A program made the translations under genes and the position numbers. 64,000 nt of DNA from Paractinoplanes lichenicola (lineage in GTDB: Bacteria > Actinomycetota > Actinomycetes > Mycobacteriales > Micromonosporaceae), in contig NZ_JAENHO010000004.1 of assembly GCF_016785085.1 (NCBI RefSeq), positions 124,001 to 188,000 on the forward strand, given 5' to 3'. Below are positions 17,733 to 26,446 of this stretch, one piece after another (the stretch's first letter is position 1; every line of letters begins with the position of its first letter). The notes under the pieces are model-generated. The model was not told the origin of the DNA, searched no databases, and worked only from the letters and a program-made list of their open reading frames with translations.

Positions 17733-17912
17733 TCAGCGGCGGGTCATGAGGGCCATACCCGAGATGACGACCGCCACCGCGGCGGCGATCAGGGTGACCG
17801 GCACCGACCCGGTCGTGAGGAACACCCCGCCGACGCCGGCCAGGATTCCGTTGATCAGCCACAGTGTCCCCTGGTGATCCCGCTCGGCCACCGCGCGCTC
17901 GTCCTGTGTCAC
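17733..17912 (-). CDS. Small two-helix membrane protein
   Basis: This 59-aa protein has a polar N-terminus (about 17 residues) and two hydrophobic helices (LWLINGILAGVGGVFLTTG and VTLIAAAVAVVISGMALM) ending in RR. The GTG at 17912 is supported by a strong GGGAGGGAG ribosome site 8 bases upstream. The reading frame extends upstream to 18005 but without a better start. It lies just upstream of the sigma factor gene on the same strand, 45 bp away, so it could belong to that operon. No family is recognised. Confidence 0.7.
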   Translation of the reverse strand: MTQDERAVAERDHQGTLWLINGILAGVGGVFLTTGSVPVTLIAAAVAVVISGMALMTRR

Positions 17913-18025
17913 CGCAGGTCTCCCTCCCGTTGATGCGTGCTTGTAGAGAAGAACCGGCTCGGCCGCCTGGCGTGAAAACACGCAGGCGGATGCCCGCAAA
18001 GGCATTGACGTAATACGATGCGTCG

Positions 18026-19942
18026 ATGTCAGGGCTACGAATGCGAAGCGTCGCCGTCGTTGCGGGGGCCGGCGTGATGCTGGCCATCGCCGCGGCGCCT
18101 GCTGGGGCGGCCGGGACGCCGGCGCACATCCGGGGCGGGGAGACAGTGCCCGTCTACTCCTATGAGGACGCCGTCCGCGAGAGCGTGTGGGTGCAGACCA
18201 CGCTCGACAACGATCAGGACGGGGTGCCCGACAAGGTCGCCGTCGACATCACCCGGCCCCGGGCGGCGGTGAAGGTGCCGGTCATTCTGGAGGCGTCGCC
18301 GTACTACTCGTGTTGCGGGCGGGGCAACGAGAGCGAGCTCAAGCAGTACGACGCGAACGGCGTGATCACCAAGCAGCCGCTGTTCTACGACAACTTCTTC
18401 GTGCCGCGCGGGTACGCGTTCGTGGCGGCCGACATCGCCGGCACCAACCGGTCGACGGGGTGCATGGACGTGGGCGGCCGCGAGGAGGTGCTCAGCGCCA
18501 AGGCCGTGGTCGACTGGCTGAACGGGCGGGCCAGGGCCACGTACGCCGATGGCACCCCGGCCGTCGCGACGCGCTGGACCAACGGCAAGACGGGCATGAT
18601 CGGCAAGTCGTGGGACGGGTCGGTGGCCAACGGGGTGGCCGCGACCGGCGTCGAGGGGCTCGAGACGATCGTGCCGATCTCGGCCATCTCGAGCTGGTAC
18701 GACTATCAGCGCTACAACGGCGTGCTGCGGACCAACGACTACCCGGAGTATCTGCACCGGGTGGTCAACGGGCGTCCGGCGGGGGTCTGCGACCAGGTCG
18801 TCAAGCAACTGGACGAGGGCAGCGACGACGCGACCGGCAACTACAACGCGTACTGGGCCGAGCGGGACTTCCGGCCCGACGCACGCAGGGTGCACGCGAG
18901 CGTGTTCATCGCGCACGGCATCAACGACACGAACGTGACGACCACCCAGTTCGCGCGGTGGTGGGAGCGGCTCGACGTGCCCAAGAAGATCTGGCTGGCC
19001 CAGCAGGGGCACGTCGACCCGTTCGACATCCGCCGCGGCGAGTGGGTGGACACGCTGCACCGCTGGTTCGACCGGTGGCTGCAGGGGCTGCGCAACGGCA
19101 TCGACCGCGAGCCGCAGGCGACGATCGAGACCGCGCCGGGCACGTGGGTGAACGAGCGGTCCTGGCCTGCCTCGGCCGCCAGGACGACGAGGGTCGCGCT
19201 GGGCAACGGCGACGGTTCCACGGGCACGCTCGGGGGCAAGGTCAACGGCGGTTCCCGTACGTGGTCAGACGCGCCCGACCTCAGTGAGGACGTCGCCGTG
19301 GCGAGCCCGAACTCCGCCGTACCGGGAAGGGTCTCGTTCCTCTCGGCGCCGCTGACCCAGCCCGTACGGATCTCGGGCACGCCCACCGTGACCCTGAAGG
19401 TGCAGGTCGACAAGCCGACGACCGAGCTGACGGCCCGGCTGGTCGACTACGGCACCGCGAACCGGGTCAACTATCTCGGCCGGGGCGAGGGCATCACGAC
19501 GCTGACTACCGAGTCGTGCTGGGGTGCGTCGACGACCTTCGACGACGCTTGTTACCGCGACACCGCCGAGGACGTGGTGACCAGCGACCACGCGATTGTG
19601 ACCCGGGGCTGGCAGGACGCCGCCCACCACGTGTCGCTGCGGTTCGTGACGCCGCTGCGGCCCGGCCGGTGGTATTCGGTGACCGTGCCGCTGCAGCCCA
19701 CCGACCAGCGGATCGCCGCCGGGCACGTGCTCGGCCTGATCCTGCAGGCCAGCGACAACGAGTATTCGACCCCGCAGTCGACGGGCGCGACCGTACGCCT
19801 CGATCTGCGCGGCAGTTCGCTCAGCTTGCCGCTCGTGGGCAAGCTGCCCGCGCCGGGTGCGACGGCCCCGACGGTGCCGGCCGCTCCGCCTTCCGGAAAG
19901 CGGGTGGCGCCGCCGAGGTTCCAGCCGCTGCTGCCGGGCTAG
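18026..19942 (+). CDS. Secreted X-Pro dipeptidyl-peptidase (S15/CocE family)
   Basis: This 638-aa exported alpha/beta-hydrolase should release Xaa-Pro dipeptides from peptide N-termini or hydrolyse related esters. A signal peptide (about residues 1-28, ending AAPAGAA) is followed by the S15 catalytic domain. The nucleophile is Ser in GKSWDGSVANG, the acid is Asp in HGINDTNV and the base is His in QQGHVDP. The C-terminal half is the jelly-roll PepX_C domain with a Pro-rich end. Translation may begin at the ATG at 18026 or at the one 15 bases on. The gene stands alone. Confidence 0.9.
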   Translation: MSGLRMRSVAVVAGAGVMLAIAAAPAGAAGTPAHIRGGETVPVYSYEDAVRESVWVQTTLDNDQDGVPDKVAVDITRPRAAVKVPVILEASPYYSCCGRGNESELKQYDANGVITKQPLFYDNFFVPRGYAFVAADIAGTNRSTGCMDVGGREEVLSAKAVVDWLNGRARATYADGTPAVATRWTNGKTGMIGKSWDGSVANGVAATGVEGLETIVPISAISSWYDYQRYNGVLRTNDYPEYLHRVVNGRPAGVCDQVVKQLDEGSDDATGNYNAYWAERDFRPDARRVHASVFIAHGINDTNVTTTQFARWWERLDVPKKIWLAQQGHVDPFDIRRGEWVDTLHRWFDRWLQGLRNGIDREPQATIETAPGTWVNERSWPASAARTTRVALGNGDGSTGTLGGKVNGGSRTWSDAPDLSEDVAVASPNSAVPGRVSFLSAPLTQPVRISGTPTVTLKVQVDKPTTELTARLVDYGTANRVNYLGRGEGITTLTTESCWGASTTFDDACYRDTAEDVVTSDHAIVTRGWQDAAHHVSLRFVTPLRPGRWYSVTVPLQPTDQRIAAGHVLGLILQASDNEYSTPQSTGATVRLDLRGSSLSLPLVGKLPAPGATAPTVPAAPPSGKRVAPPRFQPLLPG

Positions 19943-19950
19943 GGCCGAGG

Positions 19951-20658
19951 TCAGGCCTGGACCGACGGCCTGATCTGGAGGTTGTTGACGACGACGTGCG
20001 GCGGCCGGCTGACGATGTGCAGCACGGCCGCCGCGACGTCGCCGGGGTCGAGGTTGCGCTGGGCGGCCATCGCGCCCTCGATGCCGGCCTGCAGAGCGGA
20101 GTCGCCGATGCTGCCGAACAGCCCGGTCTCGGTGTAGCCGGGCTCGACCACGCTGACCCGTACGCCGTCGCCGGTCAGCTCCTTGCGCAGCGCGTCCGAG
20201 AAGCCGTACAGGCCGAATTTGGACGCGTGATAGGCGGCGGCGCCCGGATAGGTCTCGCGGCCGCCGATCGACGAGATGTTGACGATGTCGGCCGCGCCCG
20301 CCTCGACCAGGTGGGGGAGGGCCGCGTGGGTCACGAGCATCATGCCGAGCAGGTTGGTGTCGAGGCAGCGCCGCCAGGTGGTCACGTCGGCCCCGAGCAC
20401 CGGGCCCAGCGGCATGATCCCGGCCGCGTTGACGACCAGGTCGAGCCCGCCGAACTCGCCGGTGGCGGCGGCGACGGCGGCCCGGATCGCGGACTCGTCG
20501 GTGACGTCGAGGGCCAGATTCAGGTCGCCGCCGAGCTGGTCGGTGCGCCGGGCCGCGGCGGCCACACGGGCGCCCTCGTCGCGCAGGGCCCGCACGACGG
20601 CGGCGCCGATTCCGGAGGAGGCGCCCGTGACCAGGGCGCGTCGGTTCTTCAGTTCCAT
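19951..20658 (-). CDS. Short-chain dehydrogenase/reductase
   Basis: This 235-aa classical SDR oxidoreductase has the cofactor motif TGASSGIG at residues 11-18, NAAG after LDLVV, catalytic Ser in NISSIG and Tyr-x-x-x-Lys in AAYHASKFG. The substrate cannot be read. It is divergent from the XRE/MmyB-type regulator at 20760 across a 101-bp gap. That pairing of an SDR with a MmyB-like regulator is common in actinomycetes and implies that the regulator controls this gene. Confidence 0.92.
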   Translation of the reverse strand: MELKNRRALVTGASSGIGAAVVRALRDEGARVAAAARRTDQLGGDLNLALDVTDESAIRAAVAAATGEFGGLDLVVNAAGIMPLGPVLGADVTTWRRCLDTNLLGMMLVTHAALPHLVEAGAADIVNISSIGGRETYPGAAAYHASKFGLYGFSDALRKELTGDGVRVSVVEPGYTETGLFGSIGDSALQAGIEGAMAAQRNLDPGDVAAAVLHIVSRPPHVVVNNLQIRPSVQA

Positions 20659-20759
20659 GTGTCCCAGCCTGGGCGCGGCGGGCGCGTTTCCCCAGGCCCG
20701 GCCGATCCTGGGGGTCGCAGGGCCAGGTTTTCGCCCGAGGTCCGGCCTACCGTGGGGGG

Positions 20760-21551
20760 ATGGCTGGTGACCTGGGGGAGTTCCTGCGGGCGCGGCGGGC
20801 GCTGATCGGTCCCGCCGCGGCCGGGCTGGTCGCGGGCGGGCGGCGGCACGTGCGCGGGCTGCGGCGCGAGGAGCTGGCCCTGCTCGCGGGCATCAGCGTC
20901 GATTACTACGTACGCCTCGAGCAGGGCCGCGACCGCAACCCGTCGCCCGAGGTGGTGGCCGCGCTGGCCCGCGCGCTGCAGCTGGACGGCGACGCCACCA
21001 GCCACCTGCAGCGACTGGCCGCCGTGGCCGTCCCGGCCGCCGCGCCCGACCCCGAGATCCGGCCCTCGGTGGCCCGGCTCGTCGACCTGTCGCCGTGGCC
21101 GGTCGTGCTGCTCGACCGCACGCTGACCGTGCTGCGCGCCAACGAGCTGGCGGTGCTGCTCAACCCGGATCTGCGGGAGGGCCGCAACCTGGTGCGCGAC
21201 GTCTTCCGCCGGCCGGCCCCGGCCGCGGTGCGGGCCCAGAGCGTCGCGGCGCTGCGCTCGGCGGCCGGGCTCTACCCCGACGACGCCGAGCTGCAACGGC
21301 TGGTCGGCGAGCTGTCCGTGCACAGCCAGGAGTTCCGCGAGCTCTGGGCCCGGGCCGAGGTGTCCTACTGCCGTACGGGGAAGAAGGTCTTGCACCACCC
21401 GGATGTGGGCCGGCTGACGCTCGACTACGAGACGCTCGACATCGGCGACGCGAGCGGGCAGCGGCTGCTGATCCACTCGGCCGAGCCGGGCACCCCCGAC
21501 GGCGACAAGCTCGCGCTGATCAGGCCAGACCTCCCATACCGGGATCACTAA
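20760..21551 (+). CDS. XRE-family regulator with MmyB-like ligand domain
   Basis: This 263-aa transcription factor has an N-terminal helix-turn-helix (RGLRREELALLAGISVDYYV, then RLEQGRDRNPSPEVV). The large C-terminal PAS-like domain is of the MmyB type, seen in LSPWPVVLLDRTLTVLRANE and in the C-terminal GKKVLHHPDVGRL pattern. Family members bind a fatty acid-like ligand and act next to divergent SDR or hydrolase genes. Here the partner is the SDR at 19951. The 3' end overlaps the convergent phospholipase gene by 32 bases. Confidence 0.92.
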   Translation: MAGDLGEFLRARRALIGPAAAGLVAGGRRHVRGLRREELALLAGISVDYYVRLEQGRDRNPSPEVVAALARALQLDGDATSHLQRLAAVAVPAAAPDPEIRPSVARLVDLSPWPVVLLDRTLTVLRANELAVLLNPDLREGRNLVRDVFRRPAPAAVRAQSVAALRSAAGLYPDDAELQRLVGELSVHSQEFRELWARAEVSYCRTGKKVLHHPDVGRLTLDYETLDIGDASGQRLLIHSAEPGTPDGDKLALIRPDLPYRDH

Positions 21552-23529
21552 TGCTTTCGCGGCCGTTCTCGAGGTGGCCCGCGTAGCGGCGCTCGATGCC
21601 CGTGGCCGTGACGGTCAGGTCGTACCAGCCGCGTACGGTCGGGGTCCGGTGCTGGTGGGTCGAGCCCGGCCGCACCGACACGGTCGTCTCCTTGTGCGAG
21701 TAGCGGTTGGCCACCCTGACCAGCGCCCGCGCCCCGCCGTGGTTGACGATGTCGAGCCCGGTGCCCGCCCCGCGCACCTCGACGCTCGGCTTGCCCGCCT
21801 TCCCGGTGAAGTGGCGGTAGAACCCGTTGGGCCCGCGCACCTCCAGGTCGTACGCGGCGGTGGTGGGCCACATGCCGGTCAGGTGCTTGCCCGGTTCGAC
21901 CGTGTACGTCCGGGGCTCGTGGGCGGGGTCGGCCGAGTGCACCTGGAAGACCGCGGCGGCGCGTCCGGTGTTACGGAAGTCGATCGTGAACCCGGTGGTC
22001 GCGGCCTTGCCGTCGGCGTGCAGGTCGTACGGCAGCGCGCGAGCCGGCCGGACACCCCGCTCCTGCTTGGGCAGCGCCGGGTCGGCCGGGGGCACCGGCA
22101 CCTCGTCGGGCTGGCGGGTCAGCTCGGTCGGCTTGAACTCGGCCGTCCCGGGCAGGTCGACGCGGCGGCGGTTCGGCGTCTTGAAGTCGAACGCGCTGGT
22201 CAGGTCGCCGGCCACGGCCCGGCGCCACGGCGTGATGTTGGGTTCCTTGGGGCCGAAGCGGCGCTCCAGGAACCGGATCAGCGACGTGTGGTCGAACAGC
22301 TGCGAGTTGACCCAGCCGCCCCGCGTCCACGGCGAGACCACGATCATCGGCACGCGCACCCCGAACCCGTACGGGCCGGTGGGGTGATTGCTGCTGCCGG
22401 GGAAGATCTCGTTGGTGGTCGGCACGGTCGAGCGGGCCGGGTCGGGGGTGGGCGGCACGAGGTGGTCGAAGAAGCCGCCCTCCTCGTCGTAGGTGACGAA
22501 GAGCGCCATCTTGCTCCACACCTTGGGGTTCGACGCCAGGATGTCGATGACGCGCGAGACGTACCACTCGCCGTAGTGCGGGCCCCAGTTCGGGTGCTCG
22601 GTGTAGGCCTCGGGTGCGACGACCCAGCTGACCGAGGGCAGCCGGTCGTTCTCGACGTCGGCGCGGAAGTCGGTGAGCAGCTTCTCCGGGTCGCGGCCGA
22701 GCTTGTTGATCTCGGTGCCCATCTTGGCCTTGTCGGCGAGCGGGTTGCCCGGCTGCACCTGATATTGGTGGAAGTAGAGCAGCGCGTTGTCGCCGTAGTT
22801 GCCGATGAACGGGTCGTTCGTCCAGCCCCACGACCCGGCGGCGGTCAGGCCCACGCCGATGTCCTGATAGATGCGCCACGACACACCGGCCTGCTCGAGC
22901 TTCTCGGGGTAGGTCGACCAGTCGTAGCCGGCCTCCGAGTTGTCGACGACCGGGCCGCCGCCCTGGCCGTCGTTGCCGACCCAGCCCGTCCACATGTGAT
23001 AGCGGTTCGGGTCGGTCGAGCCCAGCAGCGAACAGAAGTAGTTGTCGCAGATCGTGAACGCGTCGGCCAGGGCGTACGCGTACGGCAGGTCGGCCCGGAC
23101 GTGATGGGTCATGGTCTGCACGCCCTTGTTGGGCACCCAGCGGTCGTAGCGGCCGCCGTTGAACGCGTCGTGCGTATCGTTCCAGCCGTGCGGCGGGTCG
23201 GGCAGGAACATGTCGCCCACGTCCGGCACCTCGGGGCGGAACGGCAGCAGCTCACCCGTGCCGTTCGGCTGATGCCAGACGCTGCGGCCCGACGGAAGCC
23301 GTACGGGGTGGGGGTCGGCGAAGCCGCGGACGCCCCGCAGGGCGCCGAAGTAGTGGTCGAACGAACGATTTTCCTGCATCAGGATGATCACGTGTTCGAC
23401 GTCCTCGATGCTCCCGGTGCGGTGGGCCGCGGGGATGGCGAGGGCCTTGTCGAGGCTCGCGGGCGTCGCCGTAGCGACCGCCGGAACACCGAGCATCTGC
23501 AAAAACGTGCGGCGATCGAACTCAGCCAT
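21520..23529 (-). CDS. Tat-exported phosphocholine-type phospholipase C
   Basis: This 669-aa secreted phospholipase should cleave phosphatidylcholine or sphingomyelin to release phosphocholine. A twin-arginine signal opens the protein (FDRRTFLQMLG). The catalytic acid-phosphatase-like domain has the family signatures HVIILMQENRSFDHYFG and VTYDEEGGFFDHLVPP. The C-terminal ~230 residues form the repeated beta domain found in this family. Length and order match bacterial non-haemolytic PLCs of soil actinomycetes. The gene stands alone, with an unusual repeat array lying upstream between it and the CopC-like gene. Confidence 0.92.
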   Translation of the reverse strand: MAEFDRRTFLQMLGVPAVATATPASLDKALAIPAAHRTGSIEDVEHVIILMQENRSFDHYFGALRGVRGFADPHPVRLPSGRSVWHQPNGTGELLPFRPEVPDVGDMFLPDPPHGWNDTHDAFNGGRYDRWVPNKGVQTMTHHVRADLPYAYALADAFTICDNYFCSLLGSTDPNRYHMWTGWVGNDGQGGGPVVDNSEAGYDWSTYPEKLEQAGVSWRIYQDIGVGLTAAGSWGWTNDPFIGNYGDNALLYFHQYQVQPGNPLADKAKMGTEINKLGRDPEKLLTDFRADVENDRLPSVSWVVAPEAYTEHPNWGPHYGEWYVSRVIDILASNPKVWSKMALFVTYDEEGGFFDHLVPPTPDPARSTVPTTNEIFPGSSNHPTGPYGFGVRVPMIVVSPWTRGGWVNSQLFDHTSLIRFLERRFGPKEPNITPWRRAVAGDLTSAFDFKTPNRRRVDLPGTAEFKPTELTRQPDEVPVPPADPALPKQERGVRPARALPYDLHADGKAATTGFTIDFRNTGRAAAVFQVHSADPAHEPRTYTVEPGKHLTGMWPTTAAYDLEVRGPNGFYRHFTGKAGKPSVEVRGAGTGLDIVNHGGARALVRVANRYSHKETTVSVRPGSTHQHRTPTVRGWYDLTVTATGIERRYAGHLENGRESISDPGMGGLA

Positions 23530-23631
23530 GAGGCCCGAACGTAGACCCGCCGAGTGGCCATGTCATTAACGAGGATCGATCATTTGCTTTCCTCCCGGAC
23601 CCTTCTGCGCTTGCCCCCCGCCCCGCCGCCC

Positions 23632-23885
23632 GCGCCCGCCCGCCTGCCCGCCTGCCGCGCCCGCCCGCCTGTCGCGCCCGCCCGCCTGCCGCGCCCGCGC
23701 CTGCCCGCCTGCCGCGCCTGCCCGCCTGCCGCGCCCGCCCGCCTGCCGCGCCCGCGCCTGCCCGCCTGCCGCGCCCGCGCCTGCCCGCCTGCTGCGCCCT
23801 GCCCGCCTGCCCGCCTGCCCGCCTGCCGCGCCCGCCCGCCTGCCGCGCCCGCGCCCGCCCGCCTGCCGCGCCCGCGCCCGCCTTC
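23632..23885. repeat. GC-only tandem repeat array (VNTR-like)
   Basis: About 250 bases consist almost entirely of C and G with occasional T, built from the 8-mer CCCGCCTG and the 9-mer CCGCGCCCG in varying order. The typical unit is CCCGCCTGCCGCGCCCG (17 bases), with longer 23-base variants. On the minus strand this is a dense series of GGG runs. The frames are open on both strands but encode only Pro/Ala/Arg or Gly/Arg/Ala repeats, so I treat it as non-coding. With the flanks, the gene-free stretch runs from 23530 to 23976. Confidence 0.85.
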
Positions 23886-23886
23886 C

Positions 23887-23910
23887 GCCCGGGCCCGCCG
23901 CCGCCCGGGC
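23887..23910 (+). terminator. GC hairpin beside the repeat array
   Basis: GCCCGGGC at 23887-23894 and again at 23903-23910 pair across an 8-base loop and are followed by TTTCT on the plus strand. It could terminate leftward-origin transcription before the CopC-like gene, or it may simply be an edge structure of the array. Confidence 0.4.
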
Positions 23911-23976
23911 TTTCTGGCCAGGAATAAAAAGATTTGAATGTATTGACTAAAGTTCCAGTTCTCCGAGGATGGGGAG

Positions 23977-25470
23977 ATGCGTTCCCTCGTACGCGGTCTT
24001 CTCGCGCTCGGCGTCCTGCTGGCTCTCGTGTTCGGGCTGCCCGCATCGCCCGCCTCGGCCCACGGCACGCTGGCGATGTCCAACCCCGTGAACGGGGCGA
24101 CGGTCGCCGCGCCGCTCGGCAGCGTCGAGCTCTACTTCACCGAGAAGGTGCGCGATGATGCGTACTTCGCGGTCACCGCGCCCGATGGCGGCCGGGTCGA
24201 CAACGGGTGGGAGCACGCCTCGCCGCGGCCGCTGGACAAGCCGGTCACCGAATACTTCATGGAGAACGGCAAGTTCGAGCCCCGGGAGTACAAGACCGGC
24301 TTCCCGGCCCGAGTCAGGATCGCGCACCTGCCGGCCACGGGTGAGTACAAAGTGGAGTACCGATCCACGGCGTCGGACGGCGACCAGGTTCACGGGACGG
24401 TGACGTTCAAGTACACGGGACCGACGACGCCCGCGCCGGCCGGGTGGGCGCCGCCCGGCAGCGCCACGACGCCGGCGAAGACTGACGACAATGGTGGCGG
24501 GATCAACTGGCTCGCCTGGGCGGGTGGGGCTGCCGGCCTCGCTCTCGTCGCGGCCGCTGTCGTCGTGTGGCGCCGGCGCGGCTCACCCCTGCCTCGTCTC
24601 GCCCGCATCCCGGTCGCGCCGGTGGCCGTGGGCGGGGTGGTCGTCGCGCTGATCGGCGGTTATGCGCTCGGCCGGGCCACCGTGGCGAAGCCGGCCCAGG
24701 CTCCCGCGCCCGTGGCCATGACGGGCGCGGGCCCGCATCAGCACGGCGGCGGCGACGGCGGCACGGCCAGCGTCGACGCGCTGGGCACCGCGGTCAGCGA
24801 CCAGGGTTACACGATCCAGCCCGTACGCCGGTCGCAGCCGAAGGGCAGCACGGTCGACTACACGTTCCGGATCGTCGGCGCCGACAAGCAGCCCGCCACC
24901 CGCTACTCGGTCGTGCACGACAAGCCGCTGCACCTGGTCGTCGTGGGCCGCGGCCTGACCGGCTTCCAGCATCTGCACCCCACGATGGCCCCCGACGGCC
25001 TGTGGTCGGTGCCGCTCACCCTGCCCGAGGCCGGCGCCTACCGCGTCTTCGCCGATTTCACCCTGGACAGTCCGGCCACCCCGCTGGTGCTCGGCGTCGA
25101 CCACTTCGTGCCCGGCGACACGACCACGGCCGAGCTGCCCGCCCCGCAGACGATCGTCGAGGCCAAGCCGTTCCTGGTCTCGATGGAGGGCGACGCCAAA
25201 CCCGGCGCCACGACCCCGGTCCTGTTCCGGGTCGCCCGCTCGGCCCCCGGCCCGGTCACGTTGGAGCGCTACCTGGGGTCGTACGGGCATCTGGTGGTGC
25301 TGCGCGAAGGGGACCTGGGCTATGTCCACGTGCACCCCGACCCGGAACTGACCGACGGCGCGATCCGCTTCAACGTCTCCCTTCCGGGCGCGGCCCGCTA
25401 CCGGGCGTTCCTCGAGTTCCAGGTCGACGGGAAGGTGCACCGAGCCGAGTTCACGCTCGACCCGAGCTGA
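23977..25470 (+). CDS. CopC-domain membrane protein
   Basis: This 497-aa exported protein starts with a signal peptide (about 1-28, ending SPASA) followed by a CopC-type copper-binding domain. That domain begins directly with His29 in HGTLAMSNPVNG, the usual first copper ligand, and runs to about residue 148. A Pro/Gly linker, one hydrophobic helix (WAGGAAGLALVAAAVVVW), a second helix near 215 and a His-containing extracytoplasmic domain with HLHPTMAPDG and YVHVHPDPE follow. Such HxH-rich ends recur in YcnJ-like copper proteins, so copper handling is likely. A GAGGA ribosome site lies 7 bases before the ATG. An upstream TTGACT (23943-23948) may be a -35 element. Confidence 0.8.
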   Translation: MRSLVRGLLALGVLLALVFGLPASPASAHGTLAMSNPVNGATVAAPLGSVELYFTEKVRDDAYFAVTAPDGGRVDNGWEHASPRPLDKPVTEYFMENGKFEPREYKTGFPARVRIAHLPATGEYKVEYRSTASDGDQVHGTVTFKYTGPTTPAPAGWAPPGSATTPAKTDDNGGGINWLAWAGGAAGLALVAAAVVVWRRRGSPLPRLARIPVAPVAVGGVVVALIGGYALGRATVAKPAQAPAPVAMTGAGPHQHGGGDGGTASVDALGTAVSDQGYTIQPVRRSQPKGSTVDYTFRIVGADKQPATRYSVVHDKPLHLVVVGRGLTGFQHLHPTMAPDGLWSVPLTLPEAGAYRVFADFTLDSPATPLVLGVDHFVPGDTTTAELPAPQTIVEAKPFLVSMEGDAKPGATTPVLFRVARSAPGPVTLERYLGSYGHLVVLREGDLGYVHVHPDPELTDGAIRFNVSLPGAARYRAFLEFQVDGKVHRAEFTLDPS

Positions 25471-26008
25471 GACCGTCCCGCAGGTAGGCCGTCAGGCGGC
25501 GTGCGGTTTCGACGTCGGCGGCCAGCGCCGCCCCTCGGGCCAGGGTGAGCACGTCGGTGGCGGTGAGCCCCGTCCGCAGGTCGCCGCGCGCGCCCTCGAC
25601 CAGGTCGGCGGCCACCGCGTTGATCGACGCGTGCCATGCCGCGAACCGGGGCCCGCGCCGCCCGCCCGGCCCCTCGGTGGCCGCCAGCGCCAGCGGCCGT
25701 TTGGTCGCCACGTGCACCACGAAGGCGTCGAGCCAGGCGAACAGCGCGTCCAACGGCGGCGACGCCCGGCCGACCTCGGCGCCGTACGCGCACAGGGCCG
25801 CCACCTCGTCGGCGTAGACGGCGGCCAGCAGATCCTCGCGGGTGGGGAAGTGGCGGTAGAGCGTCGCGTTGCCCACCCCGGCGAGCCGCGCCACCTGGTC
25901 GAGCGAGATGTCGCTGCCCTCGCGCTCCACCAGGTCGCGGGCGGCCGTCAGCAGCACGGCGGCGTTGCGGGTGGCGTCGGCACGCTTGCGATCCGGGGAC
26001 ATCCCCAC
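25451..26008 (-). CDS. TetR-family regulator
   Basis: This 185-aa repressor-type protein has the TetR N-terminal helix-turn-helix (ISLDQVARLAGVGNATLYRH, then FPTREDLLAAVY) and an all-helical ligand domain. The start is the GTG at 26008 or the ATG at 26002. A TACCGT just upstream suggests a leaderless mRNA. It diverges from the SnoaL-like gene with only 33 bp between the starts, so it very likely represses that gene and itself. Its 3' end overlaps the convergent CopC-like gene by 20 bases. Confidence 0.92.
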   Translation of the reverse strand: MGMSPDRKRADATRNAAVLLTAARDLVEREGSDISLDQVARLAGVGNATLYRHFPTREDLLAAVYADEVAALCAYGAEVGRASPPLDALFAWLDAFVVHVATKRPLALAATEGPGGRRGPRFAAWHASINAVAADLVEGARGDLRTGLTATDVLTLARGAALAADVETARRLTAYLRDGLSSGRA

Positions 26009-26041
26009 TTACGGTAGCAGGACAAGGCAGGGAGGACCGCC

Positions 26042-26443
26042 ATGACGTTCACCGCGGACGACCGGACCGCCGTCCTCGACCTGATCAACCGGCACGGGCA
26101 TCTCTGCGACGCCGGCGACTTCGAGGGCCTGGCCGCCCTGTTCACGCCGGACGCGACCTACGACGTGACCGCCCTCGGCGGCGGCGTCCTGGCCGGCCCG
26201 TCCGCTCTGCGCGAGGCCGCCCTGGCTCTGGGCGACGCCAACCCGGTCGCCCACCATGTCACCAACGTCGTGCTCACGGAGGCGACCGGCTCGCAGGCGA
26301 GGGTCGTCTCGAAGGGGCTGGGCGTGATGGCCGACGGCACGGTCAGCAGCGTCACCTACGACGACACCGTGACGCTGACCGCCGAGGGCTGGCGCATCGC
26401 CCACCGGACGGTCCGCCCCCGCCGCCGGCCCCTGCACGCCTGA
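26042..26443 (+). CDS. SnoaL-like/NTF2-fold protein
   Basis: This 133-aa protein is of the SnoaL-like, NTF2-superfamily fold. The N-terminal helix pattern (VLDLINRHGHLCDAGDFEGL) and FTPDATYDVTALGGGVLAG are typical of polyketide cyclase or dehydratase-like domains that act on small aromatic or steroid-like ligands. The specific substrate is unknown. It is divergent from the TetR gene and is probably its induced target. It ends 3 bases before the convergent polyprenyl synthase gene. Confidence 0.85.
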   Translation: MTFTADDRTAVLDLINRHGHLCDAGDFEGLAALFTPDATYDVTALGGGVLAGPSALREAALALGDANPVAHHVTNVVLTEATGSQARVVSKGLGVMADGTVSSVTYDDTVTLTAEGWRIAHRTVRPRRRPLHA

Positions 26444-26446
26444 GTG

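Noticed and set aside
23554-24083. Open frames on both strands through the GC repeat array encoding Pro/Ala/Arg- or Gly/Arg-rich chains
   Set aside because: The low-complexity composition, lack of ribosome sites and openness of several frames at once show these are by-products of the repeat.
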